From contig JAHIER010000058.1 in assembly GCA_018901555.1 (NCBI GenBank), positions 1 through 15,809 of the forward strand: a DNA stretch of 15,809 nucleotides, written 5' to 3'. This stretch comes from Patescibacteria group bacterium. Lineage in GTDB: Bacteria > Patescibacteriota > Minisyncoccia > UBA9983. The notes beneath the pieces are model-generated. The model did no database searches. It was not told where the DNA came from and saw only the letters and a program-made list of their open reading frames with translations. Shown one piece after another: positions 5,589-12,977 of the stretch (position 1 is the first letter of the stretch; each line of letters opens with the position of its first letter). Made by a program: the position numbers and the translations under genes.

Positions 5589-5617
5589 CAAAACCCCGAC
5601 GTAAAGTCGGGGTTTTG
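5589..5617. terminator. Strong intrinsic terminator of the surface-protein gene
   Basis: CAAAACCCCGAC (5589-5600) and GTCGGGGTTTTG (5606-5617) form a perfect 12-bp stem with loop GTAAA, with A/T flanks in both directions. It lies 59 nt past the stop of the large minus-strand gene. Its core CCGAC-n-GTCGG resembles REP2. Confidence 0.85.
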
Positions 5618-5626
5618 TACTAGTTT

Positions 5627-5659
5627 ACCCCGTATCTTGCCGAAGGCAGATGCGTGGGT
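5627..5659. repeat. Imperfect inverted repeat downstream of surface-protein gene
   Basis: ACCCCGTATCTTGCC and GGCAGATGCGTGGGT flank GAA and pair with a few mismatches and one bulge. Between the stop at 5676 and the terminator, it may protect the 3' end of the mRNA. Function is inference. Confidence 0.4.
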
Positions 5660-5675
5660 CACAAGGAAACTAGAT

Positions 5676-8600
5676 TTATTGAGTCAAGATTTCAGGTGTC
5701 ATATTGCCTGATGGCAATCCTGAAACACCATAACCGTTTGTCCAGTCAACAACATCAGTAATTGTGGTTGTTGTTGCGTTTGGTGACCAGATAAAGTCAT
5801 CATTTGTAGTACCCTGAATTCCACTGCTATCAGCATTTTCTGCGCTTAACATAAACGCATCAATAGCTGTCCATGCAGCTGTAAATAACAAATATGCGGC
5901 ATCACCTTGAATCTGTGTTGATGCAGAATAAGTTGCTCCAGCTGTAGTAACATCAGCTTTAACATCAAAATATCTGGTTGATCCGGCAGGAACCTGAACA
6001 GATGTTGACGCAGAAGCTGTTGTCTGAGCGTAGATTTCAAGATCTGACGCAGAAGTTACCCATGCAGTATCACAATCTACGGCTGTTTGCAGCATTTCTC
6101 CAGAATCTCCGATACCGGAAACTGGATTTGAAAAGCTAGAATCAGTGTAAGCGTAAATATTGACATTATCTACTTTAGTTCCCTCTGTTGTTGATGATGT
6201 AGCAACTCGGGCTGTTAACTTGTAGATACCAATATCGCCTGATGAATCTGCTGTTACTTTGAATCTGTAGATTGAAATGTTGCCAGCAACCAACTTGGTT
6301 GATCCAGCTGACAATTTTGCAATTGTTGGGAATGACTTGAAGGCCCGGACGCCGGTCGAAGCAGTATCAGCGGTTGAGCTATGGTTAATTGTTGCTCCAG
6401 AACTTGCTCCAACTCCTTGCGTGCCTGTTGGGTCCTCACCATCATAATCAACTGTAACTAAGTGGCCTTGTGTGCCTGGCTGTGAAGTGCCAATAGCAGA
6501 AAGGTCGCCTTTAACAGTAATTATCTTGTCGCCATCCTTAGGAATGGTAACAACTGATGTCAATGTTGAAGTGGCATTGTCATCTGTCGTAAATACAAGT
6601 GAACCAACTTTTGTTGCGCCATCCCACAAAGTGACTTGTGTAAGATCTTGCGGTGAGTTGGAAGCAGTATTAGACAATTGCAAAGCTACTCTTTGAAGAT
6701 TGATTGCCTCATTTTCAGCGTGGAATTTAAGAACAGCCAATGTATTGCCTGCAGTATTAGCGGCGGCAATAGCATATGACGGACTTGAAGAATCCAAGAC
6801 AACTGTAAGTGTTCCATTTGCTGTTAAGGTCATTTTCTGGCCCATATTAGCAGTGGCTGTAGGTGTTAAGGATGAACCTGAAGTTACGCCTGAACCGCTG
6901 AAAGTTGCGCCAGAATCAATACCCCATGCATAAGCGCCTGTTGAACCTCCGCCAATATTACATTTGAGAGCAATGGACTTAGTTGTTCCTTTTGCAAGGA
7001 TAAGACCTGATCCGTCAAATGTGAATGTTGTGGAAGAAGCAGCAGCTGAAGGATTGATAATGTTTGAACCGGCTGTAATTGATGTTGAACCATCATACAA
7101 CTGGCAACTTGTCAGATTAGTAGCTGTGCTGTTGTAAATGTTGTATTCCAACGGCACAGAAACCATCTTAATATCCTCGCCTGATGCTGTTGCGTCAAAG
7201 TAGTAATTAGCGAAAGTAAATGTTCCGCCAGCTACAACTGTTTGCGCAACCGGGTTTGCTGAAACACTAATTGCCAATACAGATGATTTAACTGTCATTG
7301 TATTTAGTGTTATAGCAGATGCTGGTGAAGGCGTAATAGTGTTTCCTGTTGTCTGTCCAGTAACTGTTGTCATGGCTGTTGAAGGCGTAAAGGAAACAGC
7401 ATAAGTCATGTTATTACCTGTGCTGGAAGGAACTTTACCTTTAACAATATAGGTGTTTGTTCCAACTGGGAATGTAACTGTATCTGTGAATGTAACTGTT
7501 TGATTGCCGTCAGTTACTGTTGCGTCAGTTGCGTCAACTGGTCCGGCAACAACCGCGCCATTTCCATCGTACAAAGATACATTGGTCAAAAGACCTGGTG
7601 TACCGCCCGTTGTTGTTGCAACTGTAAGAATGATTTGAGCGACTGAAATTGGTTCGCCTCTGACTTCAGCAATGAATCCGCCTAATGGCTGATTAGAAAC
7701 ATTAACTGAAATATTCTGGGCTGCTGCTTCGCCTGAAGTTGCTTTCTGAATATTGATTGTTCCATTAGAAACAGTGACTTGAGCGGCATCATACCATGGA
7801 TTGGTACTGCTTAGCGCTGCTGTGTCATCTGTTGGATCACTGGTTCCATTTGGAGGCGTAATGCCATATCCATAAGTTTCTCCAGTAACATAAAGGTCTG
7901 TTCTCTTGTAGATATCAAAGTCAATTGTTCTAGCTGAACCGCCTGAAATATCGCCCTTGATAGCAATCTCAAGATTATTACCTTTATTTACAACAATTCC
8001 TGTTCCAAATGTTGCTGTGTAATATTTTCCATCTGATGAAACTGTTGCGTCATAAGCTGTGCTGTCTGCGTAAACCTTGATATTTTCAAGATCTGCTGAT
8101 GCGGCTGAACCTGATTGGTTCCATCGGATTGAATGAACTCTGATATTTTCTGCTGATCCAGCTGTTACCTTGATAGCAGAAAAAGTATAACCGGTTATGC
8201 CGATTTCCTTTGTCTGACTTGAACCAGGGTCAGTTGAACCTCTAGCCACTGTAACGCTTCCTATTGTTAAGGTTGCATTAATGGTGTGGCCTGCGCCAGT
8301 AACTGGCAATGCGCCCGTTACTGTTGCTGAAGTATTAACTCCAACAACTGAAAGGAAAGCAACCTGTCCAGCATATGAATCAAGTGTTGCTGCCATATTG
8401 CCAGCAATTGTCATTGTTCTTGATTGTCCTGCTTTAACAGTGAAAGCTTCGCCAATTGTTGTTTTGTGATCTGAATTAAATGTTTTTTCAATTCCAAGCT
8501 GTTGTCCGTTCTCATCCAAAAGGACTACTCCGGCAAAAACAGCGTCTTGCGCTAATCCAGTTCTTTCAACTTGAATACTGTTAACCACAACATCTCCGTC

Positions 8601-9263
8601 AGTTCCGGCTGTAAGAGTGACTTTTGTAAAAGGCATTCTTGCTGCGCTTTCAACTGCGATTGATGCTGAAGGCTGTGTTGCTGAAGAAACTGAAATGCCT
8701 GTGCCAACTGAAGGTGTTGTTGTTTCTCCAGGTGTTGTTGGTGTTGTTGGTGTACATGCTCCGCCATAAAGAGCATTTAATTTTGTTCGTGTCATTGAAC
8801 CAACATAACCAGTACCTGCTGACAATCCTATTGGTGTTAAAACTTCAGAAGCGTATTTGTTCTGAAATTTAATTGCTGCGGCTTTGGTTAAAGAACCGAA
8901 ATATGAAGTTTCGTTTCCTGATGAACCAACTCCACTTGATGCGACTTGAGTAGCTGAATCAGAGTTAAGAGCCTTTTGAAGATTCATAACATCTGTTCCT
9001 GTGCTGCCCGTTTTTAAGTCAGCGCCAAATGTATAACCGCAAACTGTTCCGCTTGAACCGCCCTGCAAGCCTGAAAGCTGTGACTGTAATTGTGTAATTT
9101 GCGCAAGCAAAGTAGCTATCTGAGCTTGAAGCTCATCAATAGTCTGCGCTGATGCAGCAATTGGCACAAGAACAGCAGCTCCTGACAAATACAGAACTGT
9201 TGCTGCGCTTACGAGAACTGAAGTTATTTTACCAACTTTGGTTCTCTTTAAATTATTACTCAT
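5676..9263 (-). CDS. Large secreted surface protein with PG-binding domain and about six beta-sandwich modules (S-layer-like)
   Basis: 1195 residues. A Sec signal peptide (about 1-39, cut near AASA/Q) is followed by a short coiled coil (TIDELQAQIATLLAQITQLQ, 41-67). A PG_binding_1-type domain follows at about 75-168: DVMNLQKALNS, FGSLTKAAAIKFQNKY, YVGSMTRTKLNAL, with a Cys near each end. Next come Thr/Ser/Ala-rich beta modules. A recurring strand of the type V-x-L-Y-D-G is found near residues 248, 397, 563, 722, 879 and 1038, and most copies are followed by an I-x-V-K-G-D-like strand, giving a period of about 157. The C-terminus (FIWSPNATTT, WTNGYGVSGLPSGNM) shows no LPXTG motif or TM anchor. 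It is probably a cell-surface layer or adhesion protein held to peptidoglycan by its N-terminal domain. The DNA is visibly more GC-rich and uses fewer A-runs than its neighbours, consistent with high expression or different ancestry. No Shine-Dalgarno sequence. Confidence 0.8.
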   Translation of the reverse strand: MSNNLKRTKVGKITSVLVSAATVLYLSGAAVLVPIAASAQTIDELQAQIATLLAQITQLQSQLSGLQGGSSGTVCGYTFGADLKTGSTGTDVMNLQKALNSDSATQVASSGVGSSGNETSYFGSLTKAAAIKFQNKYASEVLTPIGLSAGTGYVGSMTRTKLNALYGGACTPTTPTTPGETTTPSVGTGISVSSATQPSASIAVESAARMPFTKVTLTAGTDGDVVVNSIQVERTGLAQDAVFAGVVLLDENGQQLGIEKTFNSDHKTTIGEAFTVKAGQSRTMTIAGNMAATLDSYAGQVAFLSVVGVNTSATVTGALPVTGAGHTINATLTIGSVTVARGSTDPGSSQTKEIGITGYTFSAIKVTAGSAENIRVHSIRWNQSGSAASADLENIKVYADSTAYDATVSSDGKYYTATFGTGIVVNKGNNLEIAIKGDISGGSARTIDFDIYKRTDLYVTGETYGYGITPPNGTSDPTDDTAALSSTNPWYDAAQVTVSNGTINIQKATSGEAAAQNISVNVSNQPLGGFIAEVRGEPISVAQIILTVATTTGGTPGLLTNVSLYDGNGAVVAGPVDATDATVTDGNQTVTFTDTVTFPVGTNTYIVKGKVPSSTGNNMTYAVSFTPSTAMTTVTGQTTGNTITPSPASAITLNTMTVKSSVLAISVSANPVAQTVVAGGTFTFANYYFDATASGEDIKMVSVPLEYNIYNSTATNLTSCQLYDGSTSITAGSNIINPSAAASSTTFTFDGSGLILAKGTTKSIALKCNIGGGSTGAYAWGIDSGATFSGSGVTSGSSLTPTATANMGQKMTLTANGTLTVVLDSSSPSYAIAAANTAGNTLAVLKFHAENEAINLQRVALQLSNTASNSPQDLTQVTLWDGATKVGSLVFTTDDNATSTLTSVVTIPKDGDKIITVKGDLSAIGTSQPGTQGHLVTVDYDGEDPTGTQGVGASSGATINHSSTADTASTGVRAFKSFPTIAKLSAGSTKLVAGNISIYRFKVTADSSGDIGIYKLTARVATSSTTEGTKVDNVNIYAYTDSSFSNPVSGIGDSGEMLQTAVDCDTAWVTSASDLEIYAQTTASASTSVQVPAGSTRYFDVKADVTTAGATYSASTQIQGDAAYLLFTAAWTAIDAFMLSAENADSSGIQGTTNDDFIWSPNATTTTITDVVDWTNGYGVSGLPSGNMTPEILTQ

Positions 9264-9306
9264 AAATTTAATTTTTGTATAAATAATTTTACTGATCCCT
9301 ATCTCC

Positions 9307-9323
9307 TCCCGCCTTGAGCGGGA
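9307..9323 (-). promoter_or_regulatory. 5'-UTR hairpin of surface-protein gene
   Basis: On the minus strand TCCCGC-TCAAG-GCGGGA forms a 6-bp GC-rich stem, followed by GGAGATAGGG, about 45 nt before the ATG at 9263. There is no T-tract, so it is more likely an mRNA-stabilising or translational element than a terminator. Role inferred. Confidence 0.4.
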
Positions 9324-9428
9324 TTCAATAAAAATACAAACAAAATTATTTTACTTGCATAGATAATATGGTTCGACTTTTTTCCATATTCTATACATTT
9401 ACTAACTAATTAATAATAACATTAATTA

Positions 9429-9458
9429 ACAAAGAATTATAAATAATTAATTCTTTGT
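9429..9458. repeat. AT-rich inverted repeat
   Basis: ACAAAGAATTA (9429-9439) and TAATTCTTTGT (9448-9458) are exact 11-bp complements with an 8-nt spacer, in the gap upstream of the surface-protein gene. Possible operator or cruciform; no assigned function. Confidence 0.6.
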
Positions 9459-9500
9459 AATAAATATTATAAATCCTTCTAAGAAAGCTGCCAAATTAAG

Positions 9501-9509
9501 TGTGGATAA
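9501..9509 (-). promoter_or_regulatory. Perfect DnaA-box 9-mer (TTATCCACA)
   Basis: TTATCCACA on the minus strand, 84 nt past the stop of the winged-helix gene (9593) and upstream of the surface-protein gene. Fourth copy in the same orientation. Confidence 0.5.
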
Positions 9510-9592
9510 CTAGGCAATCTGTTTAGAAGTGTATCTTTATTATAGGCTTTGATTGCAAATAAAGTCAACAAATATTAAGTATTTGCACACTA

Positions 9593-10321
9593 TTAAATGA
9601 TTTTGTCAATTATATTTTGAGCTAAAAAATAAACTCGCCACCTCTTTTCCCCTTCTGTTGCTAATTGACCTGACCTTACTAGTTCTGCCAGATCCCTTTG
9701 AACACTCTTTTCACTAATTCCTTCAAAAATTGAGGATATTTCTCTTATTGTTTTTTTGCCATTATTTTTTAAAAAATTAAGGATTTTTTGTTTTCTATTA
9801 TCTATTTTGTCCGTTTGGACGCTACCCGTTTGGACACCACCACTTTGGACATTTAGTGTCCTATTGGACACTAAATGTCCAATAGTTTCTTTTTTAAATT
9901 CTAAAACAGGCGAAGAAGAACCAATCATAATGTTGTCCATAAAGGATTCTGAAATAATTATATTTTTTTGGGCTTGAATAAAATCTTTTAATTTAATGTA
10001 TTCTTTTTTGAGAATTTCAAAGTTTATATCAGAAATGAAGCCACCTAAAGAAGCTAGTTCTAATTTATAAACCATTTGGGAAAAAGAAGAGATGATTTCT
10101 CTTAAATCTGTCTCAATTTTTCTATCGGACATTCTATCGGACATATCCATAATGGACATAATCCTATTATATAACTGAATAGCATTTTCACGTAAAGTCC
10201 ATTTTAATGGCTCTTGGTCAGGATAAAGATTACTTACCCTATAAACTGCCTCGGTAAGCTTTTTTATTCTGTCCATTGCATAATTATGGACTTGTGTCCT
10301 TTTATTATCTTTATCAGACAT
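9593..10321 (-). CDS. Winged-helix regulator with helical N-terminal domain, encoded by motif-studded DNA
   Basis: 242 residues from the ATG at 10321 (MSDKDNKRTQVHNYAMDRIK). Residues about 10-130 form a helical bundle with YRVSNLYPDQEPLKWTLREN and LELASLGGFISDINFEILKK. After a low-complexity linker (NVQSGGVQTGSVQTDK) comes a DeoR/HTH_11-like winged helix at about 178-236: KILNFLKNNGKKTIREISSI, SEKSVQRDLAELVRSGQL. It is probably a DNA-binding regulator; target unknown. The reading frame can open 15 nt earlier (two ATGs at 10331-10336), but those overlap the best -10 box, so 10321 is preferred. The gene contains an extraordinary density of GGACA/TGTCC motifs in both orientations, including a 17-bp palindrome. 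Confidence 0.65.
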   Translation of the reverse strand: MSDKDNKRTQVHNYAMDRIKKLTEAVYRVSNLYPDQEPLKWTLRENAIQLYNRIMSIMDMSDRMSDRKIETDLREIISSFSQMVYKLELASLGGFISDINFEILKKEYIKLKDFIQAQKNIIISESFMDNIMIGSSSPVLEFKKETIGHLVSNRTLNVQSGGVQTGSVQTDKIDNRKQKILNFLKNNGKKTIREISSIFEGISEKSVQRDLAELVRSGQLATEGEKRWRVYFLAQNIIDKII

Positions 10322-10347
10322 ATCTCTTACCATCATTCTAAAGGACA
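9809..10347. repeat. Cluster of 16 GGAC/GTCC motifs (13 as GGACA/TGTCC)
   Basis: GGAC or its complement occurs at 9809, 9817, 9832, 9847, 9858, 9866, 9877, 9935, 10127, 10139, 10154, 10197, 10271, 10288, 10296 and 10343. Both orientations and more than one reading frame are used. A direct 12-nt repeat ATGTCCGATAGA on the coding strand (near 10128-10150) gives MSDRMSDR. By base composition fewer than two would be expected in this length. Confidence 0.85.
9845..9882. repeat. Perfect 17-bp hairpin palindrome inside winged-helix gene
   Basis: TTGGACATTTAGTGTCC (9845-9861) and GGACACTAAATGTCCAA (9866-9882) are exact complements around a 4-nt loop (TATT). Each arm ends in GGAC and GTCC, so it holds four copies of the cluster motif. 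It encodes the linker before the winged helix. Confidence 0.95.
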
Positions 10348-10362
10348 GTAGGCAAAATGCAA
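10335..10362 (-). promoter_or_regulatory. Candidate promoter with internal GGACA motif
   Basis: On the minus strand TTGCAT (10362-10357), a 16-nt spacer and TAGAAT (10340-10335). Predicted +1 is near 10328, 7 nt before the ATG at 10321. A TGTCC motif (10347-10343) lies between the boxes, where a repressor would act. The -35 is weak (3 of 6). Confidence 0.45.
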
Positions 10363-10403
10363 GGGTCTTTTAAAACTAAATATATAATTTTGATTTTCTG
10401 TTG

Positions 10404-10409
10404 TATAAT
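10404..10409 (+). promoter_or_regulatory. -10 box of ftsK (leaderless arrangement)
   Basis: A perfect TATAAT lies 6 nt before the ATG at 10416, so +1 would be the A of the start codon. No good -35 hexamer is visible at 16-18 nt. Confidence 0.55.
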
Positions 10410-10415
10410 ATATTT

Positions 10416-12578
10416 ATGTCTTCAAAAAATAAACCTAGAAAACAAATAAAAAATACAACCAGCAAATGGTATCATGATTTAAATGAAGAAACAAAGCATT
10501 CTATTTTGGCAATTTTTTTTCTTGCTTTAGCCTTATTTTTTTCATTGGCCGCTTTTGGCAAAGCCGGACTTATTGGAGATTCAGCTTATAAAATTTTAGA
10601 TCTTTTATTTGGATCAGGTTTTTTTCTTATTCCTACAGTTTTTCTTTTGTCGAGTGTTTCTCTTTTTGTTTCTGCTAAACCTAACTTGCTTGCCACTACT
10701 ATTGCCGGCGCCATTCTTTTTCTTATCAGCAGTTTGGGCGCAACTGATGTTATGCTTGGAGAAAAAACTGCCGGCTATGTTGGATATTTTATTTCCTGGC
10801 CATTGCTTAAATTTTTTGATTTTTGGGTGAGCCTTATTATTTTCACCGCTCTTTTTATTGTTTCTATTTTAATTATTCTTAATACTTCAATCTCATTAAA
10901 AATATCTTCGCTAAATAAAAAAGAAGAAGGTTCAGAAGAAATTATAAAAACAGAAAAAACTGCCATTGAAAGCGTAAGAGAAACTATTGAAGAAATAAAG
11001 GAAGCGATAAAAAAAGATATTCCTTTGACAAAAAAATCTGAAAAAAATAAAGAAGAAGAAATAAATATAGAAACTATAAAAATTAAAAAAACTGACTTTA
11101 CCCCTCCCCCGTTGGAACTTCTTGAAGGAGATAAAGGCAAACCATCCAGCGGAGATATCAAAGCTAACGCAAATATTATAAAAAGAACGCTTCAAAATTT
11201 CGGCATTGAAGTTGAGATGGGAGAAATTAATATTGGCCCTTCTGTCACTCAATATACTTTAAAGCCGGCGGAAGGAATAAAATTATCGCGCATTATTGCC
11301 TTGCAAAATGATCTTTCCCTTTCTTTGTCTGCTCATCCTATTAGAATAGAAGCTCCTATCCCGGGCAAACCTTTGATTGGAATTGAAATGCCGAATAGCA
11401 CAAAAACTATTGTCGGATTGGCAAATCTTTTATCAGAAGAAAATTTTCAAAAATCTCTCCTGCCACTTATTTTTTCATTGGGCAAAGATGTATCAGGCAA
11501 GCCAATTTTTGCTAATCTGGCAAAAATGCCCCATCTGCTTATTGCCGGAGCCACTGGCACAGGAAAATCAATTGCTATACATTCTATTATTATCAGCTTG
11601 CTCTACAGAAACTCTCCTCAATCCCTGCGTTTTATAATGATAGATCCTAAAAGAGTGGAGCTTACTATTTATAATAAAATTCCTCATCTTCTAACTCCTG
11701 TTATAACTGAAGCAAAAAAAGCTATTTTAACTTTAAAATGGGCTTCTAAAGAAATGGAAAGAAGATACGAAACTCTTTTAAAATCAAGCGTGCGGGATAT
11801 TATGTCCTACCATGAAAAAAAGGGAGAATATAATTCTATGCCATATCTGGTAATTATTATTGATGAATTAGCGGATTTAATGGCAACCTATCCCAGAGAA
11901 ATGGAAGCGTCAATTGTACGATTAGCTCAAATGTCCAGGGCTGTTGGAATTCATCTTATGGTTTCCACTCAAAGGCCGTCAGTAGAAGTTATAACTGGTT
12001 TAATTAAAGCTAATATTACTTCCAGAATCGCGCTTCAAGTAGCTTCGCAAATTGACTCCAGAACCATTTTGGATATGGGAGGCGCGGAAAAATTGTTAGG
12101 CAACGGCGATATGCTTTATCTGGCTGGCGATACAGCTAAGCCAAAAAGAATCCAGGGACCATTTATCACAGAAAAAGAAATTAAACGAGTAACAAATTAT
12201 TTATATGAAGAATATAAGGATATAGATATGGAAGATTTAAACGCAGAACAAACTGGTACGGATGAACCGCTTGAAGACGCTATAAAAGATTCAAAAATGC
12301 AATCATCGCTTGATCTCAACAGAGAAGATAATGCTGATGATGATGAACTTTATGAAGAAGCCAGAGAAACAGTAATCAAGGCTGGAAAAGCTTCAACTTC
12401 ATATTTACAAAGAAAACTAAAGATTGGCTACGCGCGCGCGGCGCGCTTGATGGATATGCTGGAAGAACGAAGCGTGGTTGGTCCGGGCGACGGCGCCAAA
12501 CCGCGCGAAGTTTTAATAAAAGATCCGGACGCTGATAATAATAAAAATGATAATTCAGAAGACAAAATTATTTTTTAA
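10416..12578 (+). CDS. ftsK: DNA translocase FtsK/SpoIIIE family
   Basis: 720 residues. FtsK is a septum-anchored hexameric ATPase that pumps DNA so chromosomes clear the closing septum and dimers can be resolved. About four TM helices lie in residues 25-160, then a short Lys/Glu-rich linker (about 165-215), far shorter than in E. coli. The alpha domain is about 225-345 (FGIEVEMGEINIGPSVTQYT). The motor contains Walker A GATGTGKS (378-385), Walker B LVIIIDELADLM (Asp483, Glu484) and SRIALQVASQIDSRTILDMG. The C-terminal gamma winged helix (about 640-708, KASTSYLQRKLKIGYARAAR, MLEERSVVGPGDGAKPREVL) would read polar KOPS-like sequences. A TTG 15 nt upstream is in frame but lies on the -10 box, so the ATG is chosen. 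Complete, no lost motif. Confidence 0.97.
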   Translation: MSSKNKPRKQIKNTTSKWYHDLNEETKHSILAIFFLALALFFSLAAFGKAGLIGDSAYKILDLLFGSGFFLIPTVFLLSSVSLFVSAKPNLLATTIAGAILFLISSLGATDVMLGEKTAGYVGYFISWPLLKFFDFWVSLIIFTALFIVSILIILNTSISLKISSLNKKEEGSEEIIKTEKTAIESVRETIEEIKEAIKKDIPLTKKSEKNKEEEINIETIKIKKTDFTPPPLELLEGDKGKPSSGDIKANANIIKRTLQNFGIEVEMGEINIGPSVTQYTLKPAEGIKLSRIIALQNDLSLSLSAHPIRIEAPIPGKPLIGIEMPNSTKTIVGLANLLSEENFQKSLLPLIFSLGKDVSGKPIFANLAKMPHLLIAGATGTGKSIAIHSIIISLLYRNSPQSLRFIMIDPKRVELTIYNKIPHLLTPVITEAKKAILTLKWASKEMERRYETLLKSSVRDIMSYHEKKGEYNSMPYLVIIIDELADLMATYPREMEASIVRLAQMSRAVGIHLMVSTQRPSVEVITGLIKANITSRIALQVASQIDSRTILDMGGAEKLLGNGDMLYLAGDTAKPKRIQGPFITEKEIKRVTNYLYEEYKDIDMEDLNAEQTGTDEPLEDAIKDSKMQSSLDLNREDNADDDELYEEARETVIKAGKASTSYLQRKLKIGYARAARLMDMLEERSVVGPGDGAKPREVLIKDPDADNNKNDNSEDKIIF

Positions 12579-12587
12579 AAAAGAAAT

Positions 12588-12613
12588 GCGCTAGAATTGC
12601 AACTTTCTAGCGC
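12588..12613. terminator. Bidirectional terminator between ftsK and convergent gene
   Basis: GCGCTAGAA (12588-12596) and TTCTAGCGC (12605-12613) pair around 8 nt. ATAATTTTTC follows on the plus strand and a T-rich run on the minus strand. The right arm overlaps the last codons and TAG stop of the minus-strand gene. Confidence 0.75.
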
Positions 12614-12939
12614 CATAATTTTTCTTTGAGCATTTTTTTAATAGAACTAATATTTTTTCTCAGAAAATCCATTTTTTCTGAAAGAGTCATATCTTCTGTT
12701 TCTTTTTTAAATTCTTCTCTAGCTTCAAGAAAAATTTTTTCATCCCAAGAAACTATGTATTTGGCTTTTTCTATAATTTCTTCCTGAAAAATCGTTCTTA
12801 AAATTATAGCTTTAGTTTTATAATCTTCCGGCAAAAAATACAGAAATAAAGCCAGCATAATAAACTCTTCTAATTCCTTGGTTTTTTTAAGCGCTGATTC
12901 TAAATCTTCTAAAACATCATCCAAACCTTGTTTTTCCAT
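12607..12939 (-). CDS. Small alpha-helical protein of unknown function
   Basis: 110 residues, no family recognised. It is almost entirely charged amphipathic helix (VLEDLESALKKTKELEEFIM, then EIIEKAKYIVSWDEKIFLEA, SEKMDFLRKNISSIKKMLKE) with one hydrophobic patch (MLALFLYFLPEDY); it looks cytosolic and possibly coiled. Two adjacent ATGs exist. The second (12937-12939) is 6 nt from a strong AGGAGG and is preferred over the first, which is 3 nt away. It is convergent with ftsK and divergent from the Ig-like/recA operon. This is the only gene in the window with a canonical Shine-Dalgarno sequence. Confidence 0.65.
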   Translation of the reverse strand: MEKQGLDDVLEDLESALKKTKELEEFIMLALFLYFLPEDYKTKAIILRTIFQEEIIEKAKYIVSWDEKIFLEAREEFKKETEDMTLSEKMDFLRKNISSIKKMLKEKLWR

Positions 12940-12945
12940 CATAAA

Positions 12946-12951
12946 CCTCCT
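12946..12951 (-). promoter_or_regulatory. Shine-Dalgarno AGGAGG of the small helical gene
   Basis: A full AGGAGG on the minus strand, 6 nt before the ATG at 12939. It decides between two tandem ATGs and shows that the anti-SD mechanism exists in this organism although neighbours lack it. Confidence 0.7.
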
Positions 12952-12977
12952 AAATTGTAAAATTATCTTCGTTCCCT

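Larger units (their letters stand above)
9264..9592. other. Gene-free 329-nt region upstream of the surface-protein gene
   Basis: AT-rich region with no supported ORF. It holds a GC hairpin (9307-9323), an 11-bp inverted repeat (9429-9458) and a DnaA-box 9-mer (9501-9509). It should contain the surface-protein promoter. The best candidate on the minus strand is TAAAAT near 9350-9355 with a weak TCGAAC 17 nt upstream; confidence in that is low. Confidence 0.6.

Noticed and set aside
6472..8872. Several plus-strand and alternate-frame ORFs of 60-80 codons across the surface-protein gene
   Set aside because: They lie antisense or out of frame to a long well-supported CDS, show low-complexity Q/L/V-rich peptides from its Thr/Ala codons, and have no homology or start signals.
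9264..9592. Replication origin
   Set aside because: Only one DnaA-box 9-mer here, no DnaA-box cluster, and no dnaA, dnaN or rpmH nearby.
10775..11252. Minus-strand ORFs opposite ftsK
   Set aside because: Shadows of the Lys/Glu-rich linker codons; Phe/Ser-rich nonsense peptides without start signals.
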